42,612 bases of DNA from Myxococcaceae bacterium (GTDB lineage: Bacteria; Myxococcota; Myxococcia; Myxococcales; Myxococcaceae): NCBI GenBank assembly GCA_022842905.1, contig JALHOS010000013.1, positions 1 through 42,612 on the forward strand, written 5' to 3'. Positions 33,629 through 40,841 of this stretch are shown piece by piece. The translations under genes and the position numbers were made by a program. Each line of letters starts with the position of its first letter. Within the stretch, counting starts at the first letter, position 1. Below the pieces are notes generated by a model. That model was not told where the DNA came from. It did not search any database and saw nothing but the letters and a program-made list of their open reading frames with translations.

Positions 33629-34177
33629 TTAGCCCGCCGTCCGCCGAGACTTCGCCCACGCCTCGACGTCCTCGATCGAGAACCCGTCGTCCAGCGTGCG
33701 GCCGTAGCGCGCCTTGGCGACGACGCCGCGCTGCACGAGGAACTCCGCCGGCATTTGAAAGAACGAGCCGTCGTACGCCAGCGCGTTCGTCGGGTAGCGC
33801 AGCACCGTCTTCACGGAGCCGACGACGTTCGCCGCGGTGCGCAGATCGCCCAGCACGCTCGTCTCGGCGCCGAAGGCCGCGTACAGGGAAAGCGACGGGT
33901 CGGACACCAGCTCGAACGGCACCTGGTAGCGGGTGAGGTACTTCTCGATGCGCTCTTTGGGCGACGGGAACACGCCGATCACCCTCAAGCCCAGCGCCTG
34001 AATGCGCGCGTGCTCCTTGGTCAGCAGGTGCACGCGCATGTTGCAGAACGGGCAGGCGGCGTAGCGCCACAGGCACAGCCACACGGCCTGCGGGGACGAG
34101 GCGAGCCGAGGCGCGGCGCCGGCCAGCGTCCTCAGCTCGACGTCGGGGACCGCGTCACCTTCGTGAAGTCGAGGCAT
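33629..34177 (-). CDS. Peroxiredoxin-like (AhpC/TSA, PRXL2-type) protein
   Basis: This 182-residue thioredoxin-fold protein has a CxxC, ACPFCNMRVH (C42, C45), after the leading beta-strand (AVWLCLWRYA). This fits the AhpC/TSA or peroxiredoxin-like-2 group rather than a classical peroxiredoxin with a PxxxT/SxxC motif. It has no signal peptide. It should reduce peroxides or disulfides in the cytoplasm. It lies 69 bp downstream of the dienelactone hydrolase gene on the same strand. Confidence 0.85.
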   Translation of the reverse strand: MPRLHEGDAVPDVELRTLAGAAPRLASSPQAVWLCLWRYAACPFCNMRVHLLTKEHARIQALGLRVIGVFPSPKERIEKYLTRYQVPFELVSDPSLSLYAAFGAETSVLGDLRTAANVVGSVKTVLRYPTNALAYDGSFFQMPAEFLVQRGVVAKARYGRTLDDGFSIEDVEAWAKSRRTAG

Positions 34178-34246
34178 GGGGACGCCCTACTCCACGGTGC
34201 AGCGTCGAGCGAGATCCGGAAAAAGCGGCAGCGACCAGCGCTCCCG

Positions 34247-35059
34247 TCACGCCTTCAGCCGCGTGCGGAACAGCTCGAGGATCTCCTCGACCGCCTTGCG
34301 CGTCGGCGAGCCCGCATCATCGACCAGGTTCAGCGTCACCACGCTGTGCGGGTGCGCGAGCGCGGGGTGCGCCGCGGCGTCGCTGTCCTCGAGCACCCGC
34401 GGGCAGAAGCGCGGCCCGAGCGCGGCGGCGTACCCTTCGAAGCGCGGCGCCCGGCAGAACGGATCGCCCTCGAAGCGGTACGCCAGCATGGTGAGGTCCT
34501 CCGCCTCGAGCCGCGCGCGCACCTGGGCGAGCTCTTCGCGTGAGGCGTGCAGGCCGGCGGGGTTGGTCAGCGGCAGCGACGGCTGGCACAACACCGGCGC
34601 CTTCACGACGGGCTCGAGCATGAGCGAGACGGCGAAGTTCCCGGTGAAGCACATGCCCACCGCGCCGACCCCCTTCCCTCCCGCCTCGCTATGAGCCAGC
34701 CGAGCCAGCGCGCGCAGCCAGTCCGCCACCGGGCTCGAGCGGTGACTGGCCAGCGCAGAGAACTCGCGGCTCACGCACACCGACAGCAGCGTTCCCATCG
34801 CCCGCAGGTTCCGGCCCGCCGGCGCGCCGTCCTTCCCGAAGAGCGACGGCAGGTACACCGTGAAGCCCGCCTCACGCACCCAGCGCGCGAACCTCGCCAC
34901 GTGCGGAGTGATGCCGGGCAGCTCGGCCATGACGATCACCGCCGGCCCGCGCCCCGCGACGTAGACGCGCTTGCTGCTCCCCAGCAGCGACACCTGACGC
35001 GCCTCGAAGTCCGTCAGCGGATCGTGCTGGTCGAGGGCGCTGTTCGGGGCAGAGCTCAT
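34247..35059 (-). CDS. Dienelactone hydrolase family protein
   Basis: This 270-residue alpha/beta-hydrolase has the cysteine nucleophile of the family, C137 in VGAVGMCFTGNFAVSLM (G-x-C-x-G), the acidic residue E46 in VIVMAELPGITPHVARFA, and a C-terminal histidine in LAHPHSVVTLN. It should hydrolyse a lactone or ester in the cytoplasm; the natural substrate is unknown. It lies 25 bp after the 2Fe-2S ferredoxin gene. Confidence 0.88.
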   Translation of the reverse strand: MSSAPNSALDQHDPLTDFEARQVSLLGSSKRVYVAGRGPAVIVMAELPGITPHVARFARWVREAGFTVYLPSLFGKDGAPAGRNLRAMGTLLSVCVSREFSALASHRSSPVADWLRALARLAHSEAGGKGVGAVGMCFTGNFAVSLMLEPVVKAPVLCQPSLPLTNPAGLHASREELAQVRARLEAEDLTMLAYRFEGDPFCRAPRFEGYAAALGPRFCPRVLEDSDAAAHPALAHPHSVVTLNLVDDAGSPTRKAVEEILELFRTRLKA

Positions 35060-35084
35060 GCGGGCCTCGAGCAGGACGGCGCCG

Positions 35085-35420
35085 TCAGTCCTTCTTGCGC
35101 TCGAAGGGGAGCTTGAGCTTGAGCCGCTCGACGACCTCTCCGCGGCCCACCTGCTTCTCCACCAACTCCTTCACGTCGCCCAGCGTCACCCCGCCGTACC
35201 AAGCGCCTTCGGGGTACACGACGACCGCCGCGCCCTGCTCACACGCGTCCAGACACCCCGCGCCATTCACGCGCACGCCCTTGAGCCCCTGCGCGTCGAC
35301 TTCCTTCTTGAGCGCCAGCCGCAGCTCGTCGCCGCCCTTCGTCGCGCAGCACCCACGCGGTGAACCGTCGGGACGGCGGTTGGTGCAGACGAAGACATGG
35401 CGCGTGTACGGAGGAGGCAT
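35085..35420 (-). CDS. Thioredoxin-like [2Fe-2S] ferredoxin
   Basis: This 111-residue protein matches the thioredoxin-like 2Fe-2S ferredoxin family (NuoE-like/Shethna type): C12 (HVFVCTNRRPDG), C24 or C25 (PRGCCATKGG), and C56 and C60 (GAGCLDACEQGAAVVVYPEG). The cytoplasmic location and partner are not apparent. It is the first gene of a three-gene run with a dienelactone hydrolase and a peroxiredoxin-like protein, so it may feed electrons to that pair; this is inferred. Confidence 0.9.
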   Translation of the reverse strand: MPPPYTRHVFVCTNRRPDGSPRGCCATKGGDELRLALKKEVDAQGLKGVRVNGAGCLDACEQGAAVVVYPEGAWYGGVTLGDVKELVEKQVGRGEVVERLKLKLPFERKKD

Positions 35421-35497
35421 GGGCGTTCGCCTTCATACGCGTTTTGCGTCGCTCCGCGAGCGCGCTTCGCTGACGGTGCGCCCCACGCAAAAGGAGT

Positions 35498-35519
35498 TTT
35501 CCACAGGCTTTCCACAGGC
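35498..35519. repeat. Tandem 11-bp repeat with DnaA-box-like sequence
   Basis: TTTCCACAGGC occurs twice in direct tandem. With the preceding T, the first copy reads TTTTCCACA (35497-35505), which fits the DnaA-box consensus TTWTNCACA; the second is CTTTCCACA (35508-35516). The 11-bp spacing puts both on about the same helix face. Confidence 0.45.
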
Positions 35520-35760
35520 AAGCCGCTGGGTCCTCCCAGGGAAAGTTGATCAGGAGACGACACGTACAATTGGCAAACTCTCCTCGGAACGATGAAAAGG
35601 AATGGCAAGCGCTGGAGGCGGCCAGAAGGGCGATTCATGCCGACATGGCCCCACGTGTGCGCCCAACCCCCATTTCGGGCCGGAAGATCGGCCTGGAATC
35701 CAACGCACGGCCCTCGACGGAAAACCGAAACGCCCTAACTGTAGGGGTTCGCTCGAAAAT

Positions 35761-35795
35761 TTGACACAAGGGCTAGGTGGTCGATGCTTGACACA
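35761..35795 (+). promoter_or_regulatory. Candidate nrdJ promoter elements (two TTGACACA copies)
   Basis: TTGACACA is found at 35761-35768 and again at 35788-35795, 27 bp apart, each containing the sigma-70 -35 hexamer TTGACA. An A/T-rich run (GAAAAT) precedes the first. No good -10 hexamer sits at 17 bp from either. It could equally be a pair of regulator half-sites. Confidence 0.25.
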
Positions 35796-35845
35796 CCCAT
35801 GTTGCTTAGGGCACAACGCCGACCGATTTCGAGCTGCCTTTTGCA

Positions 35846-35866
35846 CCGAACCCGGGAGGGGTTCGG
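35846..35866 (+). other. Perfect 8-bp hairpin in the nrdJ leader
   Basis: CCGAACCC (35846-35853) pairs with GGGTTCGG (35859-35866) around the loop GGGAG. It lies about 155 bp upstream of the nrdJ ATG, so it would be in the untranslated leader if the promoter is near 35761. It resembles no riboswitch class I know; a regulatory RNA structure or a terminator without T-run are options. Confidence 0.35.
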
Positions 35867-36021
35867 CTCCCACGACGCCGGTTTTCAGCCTTGAACCCCC
35901 CTCGGACCCCACCCCGAGGCCAGCGGTAGCCGTCACTTCCGACTCATACTCAAAGTCAAGCGTCACCCGTCGCCTTTAACCTCGCAGTGCCACCTGAAGT
36001 CGCCCGCCGGAGGGATCCCAC

Positions 36022-38805
36022 ATGGAGAAGGAGTTGGCCGCAGTCGCAACCCTGAACACGCTTTCCACCTCGCCTCGCCCGCAAGCCACGCAGCGGACGG
36101 ACGGGAAGGTGGGGCTGTCGGTGCGCCGCCATTTCACGACGCCCGGGGTGGATCCCGCGGACGAGCTGGCGTGGGAGCTGCGGACCGCGTCGATCACCGG
36201 CGAAGACGGCAAGGTGGTCTTCGAGCAGAAGAACGTCGAGGTGCCCAAGAGCTGGTCGATGCTGGCCACCAACGTCGTCGCGTCGAAGTACTTCCGCGGC
36301 ACGCCGGGCACGGCCGAGCGCGAGACGAGCGTGCGCAAGCTGGTCAGCCGCGTGGTGGACACGCTGGCGCAGTGGGGTGAGACGGGCGGCTACTTCGCCA
36401 CCGTCGAAGACAAGGCCGCGTTCAAGGCGGAGCTGACGCACCTGCTGCTCAAGCAGAAGGTCGCCTTCAATTCCCCGGTCTGGTTCAACGTGGGCGTCGA
36501 GGAGCACCCGCAGTGCTCGGCGTGTTTCATCAACTCGGTCGAAGACTCCATGGACTCGATCCTGGGTCTGGCGAAGACCGAAGGCATGCTCTTCAAGTAC
36601 GGCTCGGGCACGGGGTCGAACCTGTCTCCGATTCGCTCGTCGCGCGAGAACCTCAAGGGCGGCGGCACGGCGTCGGGCCCGGTGAGCTTCATGAAGGGCT
36701 TCGACGCGTTCGCCGGCGTCATCAAGTCCGGCGGGAAGACGCGCCGCGCCGCGAAGATGGTGATCTTGAACGCCGAGCACCCGGACGTGCTCGAGTTCAT
36801 TCGCTGCAAGGTCGTCGAGGAGAAGAAGGCGCACGTGCTGATCGATGCGGGCTACGACGCCAGCTTCAACGGCGAAGCGTACTCGTCGATCTTCTTCCAG
36901 AACTCGAACAACTCGGTGCGCGTCACCGACGACTTCATGAAGGCGGTGCAGGAAGACCGCGCCTGGACGACGAAGGCCGTGCGCGACGGCGCGCCCATGG
37001 ACACGTACCGGGCCCGCGACGTGTTCCGCGAGATCGCCCAGGCCACCTGGCAGTGCGGCGACCCCGGCCTGCAGTTCGACACCACCGTCAACGCCTGGCA
37101 CACCTGCTCGACGACGGCGCGCATCAACGCGTCGAACCCGTGCAGCGAGTACATGTTCCTGGACGACACCGCCTGCAACCTGGCGTCGCTCAACCTCATG
37201 CACTTCCGCACGATCGACGGGGAGTTCGACGTCGAGTCGTTCAAGCACGCGGTGGACATCACCCTGCTGGGGCAGGAGATCATCGTCGGCTACTCGCGGT
37301 ACCCGACGGACCGCATCACCAAGAACAGCCACGACTTCCGGCCGCTGGGTCTGGGCTACGCCAACCTGGGCGCGCTGCTCATGGCGACGGGCCTGCCGTA
37401 CGACAGCGACGAAGGCCGGGCCTACGCGGGCGCCGTCACCTCGCTCATGGCCGGGCGGGCGTACGACATGTCCGCGCGCATGGCCGAGCAGATGGGGACG
37501 TTCTCGGGCTACGCGGCGAACCGTGAGCCCATGCTGGGCGTCATGCGCAAGCACCGCAAGGCGGCCTACCAGCTGCCCAGCGTCGGCGTGGACAAGCACC
37601 TGTTCGACGCGCAGAAGCAGGTCTGGGACGACGCGCTAGCGCACGGCGAGGCCGCCGGGTACCGCAACAGCCAGGTCACCGTGCTGGCGCCGACGGGCAC
37701 CATCGGCTTCATGATGGACTGCGACACGACGGGCATCGAGCCGGACATCGCCCTCATCAAGTACAAGAAGCTGGTCGGCGGCGGCATGCTGAAGATCGTG
37801 AACCAGACGGTCACGCCGGCGCTCCAGAAGCTCGGGTACTCGTCGACGGAGATCGAGGCGATCATCAACTACCTCGACAAGCAGGAGACGATCGAAGGCG
37901 CGCCGTTCCTCAAGGCCGAGCACCTGCCGGTGTTCGACTGCGCGTTCAAGCCGGCGAAGGGGTCGCGGTCCATTCACTACATGGGCCACCTCAAGATGAT
38001 GTCGGCCGCGCAGCCGTTCCTGTCCGGGGCGATCTCCAAGACGGTGAACCTGCCGAACGAGGCCAGCGTCGAAGACATCGAAATGGCGTACCTCGAGGCG
38101 TGGCGGCTGGGCCTGAAGGCCGTGGCCGTGTACCGCGACGGCTGCAAGCGCAGCCAGCCGCTCAACACGTCGAAGTCGGAAGAGAAGAAGGCCGAGGCGG
38201 TCAAGGAAGTGGTGGTGGAGCGCGCCGCCCGCCGCCGCCTGCCCGACGAGCGCCGCGCGCTGACGCACAAGTTCAGCGTGGCCGGCCACGAGGGCTACCT
38301 GACCGTCGGCATGTACGACGAGGGCACGCCGGGTGAGCTCTTCATCACCATGGCGAAGGAAGGCAGCACGGTGTCGGGGCTGATGGACAGCTTCGCCACG
38401 GCGATCTCGCTGGCGCTGCAGTACGGCGTCCCGCTCAAGGTGCTGGCCGAGAAGTTCAGCCACACCCGCTACGAGCCGGCCGGCTTCACCAACAACCCGG
38501 ACCTGCCGATCGCCAAGTCGCTGACCGACTACATCTTCCGGTACCTGGCGCTGAAGTTCATGCCGCAGGAAGGGCAGACCGAGTCGATGATGGAGATGGA
38601 GGCGAAGAAGACGTCGCCGTCCGTCACCGCCCCGAAGGCGCAGGCGCTCAAGGAAGAGTCGCCCAGCCCCGCGCAGCAGGCCATGCGGGCCGCGTTCCTG
38701 AACCAGGCCGACGCGCCGCCCTGCCCCGTCTGCGGGACGATCACCGTGCGCAACGGCGCTTGTTACAAGTGCCACAACTGCGGCGCGACGACGGGCTGCA
38801 GCTGA
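36022..38805 (+). CDS. nrdJ: Adenosylcobalamin-dependent (class II) ribonucleotide reductase
   Basis: NrdJ reduces ribonucleotides to deoxyribonucleotides using an adenosylcobalamin-derived radical. The 927-residue protein shows the active-site NPCSEYMFLDDTACNLASLN, with radical cysteine C374, E376 and redox C385, and the partner cysteine in CSACFINSVEDS (C168 or C165). A C-terminal zinc-type motif, CPVCGTITVRNGACYKCHNC, ends the protein. A GGAGGG site precedes ATG 36022. It works with no second subunit and no oxygen. NrdR (4904-5395) is a likely regulator, though I could not see a good NrdR box upstream. Confidence 0.96.
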   Translation: MEKELAAVATLNTLSTSPRPQATQRTDGKVGLSVRRHFTTPGVDPADELAWELRTASITGEDGKVVFEQKNVEVPKSWSMLATNVVASKYFRGTPGTAERETSVRKLVSRVVDTLAQWGETGGYFATVEDKAAFKAELTHLLLKQKVAFNSPVWFNVGVEEHPQCSACFINSVEDSMDSILGLAKTEGMLFKYGSGTGSNLSPIRSSRENLKGGGTASGPVSFMKGFDAFAGVIKSGGKTRRAAKMVILNAEHPDVLEFIRCKVVEEKKAHVLIDAGYDASFNGEAYSSIFFQNSNNSVRVTDDFMKAVQEDRAWTTKAVRDGAPMDTYRARDVFREIAQATWQCGDPGLQFDTTVNAWHTCSTTARINASNPCSEYMFLDDTACNLASLNLMHFRTIDGEFDVESFKHAVDITLLGQEIIVGYSRYPTDRITKNSHDFRPLGLGYANLGALLMATGLPYDSDEGRAYAGAVTSLMAGRAYDMSARMAEQMGTFSGYAANREPMLGVMRKHRKAAYQLPSVGVDKHLFDAQKQVWDDALAHGEAAGYRNSQVTVLAPTGTIGFMMDCDTTGIEPDIALIKYKKLVGGGMLKIVNQTVTPALQKLGYSSTEIEAIINYLDKQETIEGAPFLKAEHLPVFDCAFKPAKGSRSIHYMGHLKMMSAAQPFLSGAISKTVNLPNEASVEDIEMAYLEAWRLGLKAVAVYRDGCKRSQPLNTSKSEEKKAEAVKEVVVERAARRRLPDERRALTHKFSVAGHEGYLTVGMYDEGTPGELFITMAKEGSTVSGLMDSFATAISLALQYGVPLKVLAEKFSHTRYEPAGFTNNPDLPIAKSLTDYIFRYLALKFMPQEGQTESMMEMEAKKTSPSVTAPKAQALKEESPSPAQQAMRAAFLNQADAPPCPVCGTITVRNGACYKCHNCGATTGCS

Positions 38806-38891
38806 AGAGGTAGTCGGTGGTGAACCCTTCGCCCCTGCCCTTCTTCACGAGAAGGCGCGGGGGCGAAGTCGTTTCGAAGCGCGAAACGCGC

Positions 38892-39389
38892 TCAGCGCCC
38901 CGCGTCTTTGGCCGGCTTGGGCTTCGAAAGGGACTTGAGCAGCGCCTTCGCCTCGGCGTGCTTCGGATCCACCGCGAGCACCGCTTCGAGTGCCCCTCGC
39001 GCGCTGTCGGGATCACCCGCGTCGACGCGGGCCTTGGCCAGGTTGAAGGGTGTGGTGACGAAGCGCGCGATCACCGGCTCGGACACCTTGCTCGGCGCGT
39101 CGGGCACGATCTGTCGGCCGAACGCCAACAGCTGCGCGGCCTCCTCACGGGTCAGCGTGTCGAGCTTGGACGCCAGGTATTGGTATTCCACCAGCGGCTT
39201 CTTGAGCGGCACACACTTCTTGGGGGCCGTCTTCTGGCACTTGAGCACCGCATCGACGGCTTTCGCCAAGTCGCCGCGCAGGTAGAGGATCTTCGCCAGT
39301 TCCCACGGCGGTGGGGTAGCGCCAGCCCCGTCAGGTGCGGGAGGAGTGGCCTGGGTCAGCAGCGCGAGGGCGCAGAGCGTCGTGAACAT
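38892..39389 (-). CDS. Small exported TPR-like protein
   Basis: This 165-residue protein starts at ATG 39389 behind a GAGGTGA site, 15 bp after the sugar transferase stop. It has a short signal-like N-terminus (MFTTLCALALLTQATPPAP) and a TPR-like repeat in the helices (AKILYLRGDLAKAVDAVLKC; NLAKARVDAGDPDSARGALE). C-terminal Lys/Pro-rich residues end the protein. It may be a periplasmic accessory of the polysaccharide enzyme ahead of it; this is from position only. Confidence 0.7.
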   Translation of the reverse strand: MFTTLCALALLTQATPPAPDGAGATPPPWELAKILYLRGDLAKAVDAVLKCQKTAPKKCVPLKKPLVEYQYLASKLDTLTREEAAQLLAFGRQIVPDAPSKVSEPVIARFVTTPFNLAKARVDAGDPDSARGALEAVLAVDPKHAEAKALLKSLSKPKPAKDAGR

Positions 39390-39404
39390 GGAAGGCTCAC
39401 CTCG

Positions 39405-40796
39405 TCAGTACGCGTTCTTCGACAAGAACCCACCGAGCGCCGTCCGCACGAGGATCTTCACGTCGAAGAGCAGGGACCAGTTCTCGATGTAATAGAGGTC
39501 GTGATCGATGCGGTCCTTGATGGACGTGTTCCCGCGCAGCCCGTTGATCTGCGCCCACCCCGTCATGCCCGCCTTGACCAGGTGCCGCAGGTGGTACTTG
39601 GGGATCTGCTTGCGGAAGTCTTCGATGAAGACCGGTCGCTCGGGCCTCGGCCCCACCAGGCTCATGTCGCCGATCAGCACGTTGAACAGCTGCGGCAGCT
39701 CGTCGAGCGACAGCCGGCGCAGCGCCGAGCCCAGCCAGGTGCGCCGCGGATCGTCCTCCGCCGTCATCTGCGCGCCGCCCTTCTCCGCGTCGGCCGCCAT
39801 CGTCCGGAACTTGATCATGCGGAACAGCCGCCCATCCATGCCCATGCGCTCCTGCGAATAGAAGACGGGGCCTCTGCTCGAAACCTTCACGAGCAGCGCG
39901 ACGACGAGCATGACCGGCGCCGCCAGGAGCAGGACGGCCGTCGAGACCACGACGTCGAACGTGCGCTTGGCGACCAGGTTCCAGCCGTGCAGCGGGCCGC
40001 CTTGCAGGCTGATCAACGGCAGGCCGCCGAACTCTTCGAGCCCGCCGCGCAGCGTCACGTAGTTGATGAGGTCCGGCACGAGCTTCACGTCGACCGTGTA
40101 CTGCGCCAGATCGTCCATGAGCCCTTTGAGGAGCGGCTGCTCTTCGAGGGGCAAGGCGATCACCACCTGATCGACGGGGCGCTCGTCGAGCACGCGGCAC
40201 AGCTCGGAGATCATGCCCACGACCTTCACGCCGTCGATCGTCGTGCCCACCTTCTCGGGCTTGCGCGTCAGCGCGCCGGTGACGACGAAGCCCAGCTCCT
40301 GGTGCGCGCCGATCGTGTGAATGAAGCGCAGCCCGAGCTCACCCGCCCCGACCACGAGGATCGTCTTCTGGTTGTGCCCGCGGCGGCGCAGGGCGTTGAA
40401 GATCGCCCGGACCGCGACGCGCTGGGCGGCGACCAGGACGAAGGCGTAGCCCATGAACAGCAGGATCGTCAGGCGGCTGTAGCGCTCGCGCACGAAGAAC
40501 GTCACCGCCACGAGCAGCACGGTGCCCAAGACCACGGCCTTGAAGACCTCGAAGACCTCGCCGATGTGGGTGCGGGTGCGGTTGGTCGTGTAGAGGTTGT
40601 TCTGGCGGAAGGTGATCGGGAAGACGACGAGCACCCCGGCCAGCATGGCCAGCGTGTCCTCCAGCGGAGGCGCCAGTTCGAACTCGAACAGCCCCGAGAA
40701 GCGGGTCAGGTACGCGACCCCGAACGCCAGGGCCAACGTGACGACGTCCGCCAGGAGCTTGATCGAGTTGTAGAAGCGCTGCAGCCGAGTGAACAC
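39405..40796 (-). CDS. Undecaprenyl-phosphate glycosyl-1-phosphate transferase (WcaJ/EpsZ type)
   Basis: This 463-residue membrane protein should start exopolysaccharide repeat-unit synthesis by attaching a sugar-1-phosphate to the lipid carrier. It has about four N-terminal transmembrane helices, a CoA-binding-like middle domain (TILVVGAGELGLRFIHTIG), a further helix (VVSTAVLLLAAPVMLVVALL) and the sugar transferase domain (GPVFYSQERMGMDGRLFRMI, KFRTM, LSLDELPQLFNVLIGDMSLV, GPRPERP). The family includes myxobacterial EpsZ. The GTG start at 40796 is chosen and has a weak ribosome binding site. No other eps genes are nearby except the divergent ArnT-like gene, 45 bp away. Confidence 0.92.
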   Translation of the reverse strand: MFTRLQRFYNSIKLLADVVTLALAFGVAYLTRFSGLFEFELAPPLEDTLAMLAGVLVVFPITFRQNNLYTTNRTRTHIGEVFEVFKAVVLGTVLLVAVTFFVRERYSRLTILLFMGYAFVLVAAQRVAVRAIFNALRRRGHNQKTILVVGAGELGLRFIHTIGAHQELGFVVTGALTRKPEKVGTTIDGVKVVGMISELCRVLDERPVDQVVIALPLEEQPLLKGLMDDLAQYTVDVKLVPDLINYVTLRGGLEEFGGLPLISLQGGPLHGWNLVAKRTFDVVVSTAVLLLAAPVMLVVALLVKVSSRGPVFYSQERMGMDGRLFRMIKFRTMAADAEKGGAQMTAEDDPRRTWLGSALRRLSLDELPQLFNVLIGDMSLVGPRPERPVFIEDFRKQIPKYHLRHLVKAGMTGWAQINGLRGNTSIKDRIDHDLYYIENWSLLFDVKILVRTALGGFLSKNAY

Positions 40797-40841
40797 CGCC
40801 GCCGTGCTCTAGCACAGGCCCTGTACTAAGCCCCAGCCGCC

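Larger units (their letters stand above)
35421..36021. other. 601-bp gene-free region upstream of nrdJ
   Basis: Between the ferredoxin start and the nrdJ start I see no gene with codon-like composition. The region holds the 11-bp tandem DnaA-box-like pair, a GGCCG/CGGCC dyad at 35678-35693, two TTGACACA copies at 35761 and 35788, and a perfect 8-bp hairpin at 35846-35866. The part after 35760 is the likely nrdJ promoter and leader, and the first 100 bases the leader of the ferredoxin operon. Small open frames on both strands lack typical codon bias. Confidence 0.6.

Noticed and set aside
33018-34082. A long minus-strand open frame running from the repeat region through the peroxiredoxin gene.
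   Set aside because: Most of it lies out of frame inside the peroxiredoxin-like gene; only the repeat part up to ATG 33416 can be argued as coding.
35846-35880. A tRNA T-arm-like pattern (GGGAG, GGTTCGG, CTCCC).
   Set aside because: No matching acceptor, D or anticodon arms could be built around it; the 8-bp hairpin explains the same bases.
35550-35979. Open frames of 138 and 125 codons on both strands in the nrdJ upstream region.
   Set aside because: Codon use is unlike the neighbouring genes, no ribosome binding sites are seen and no family is recognisable; they overlap each other on opposite strands.
35700-36021. Cobalamin riboswitch upstream of nrdJ.
   Set aside because: Expected by function, but the conserved B12-box blocks are not present in any reading I made.
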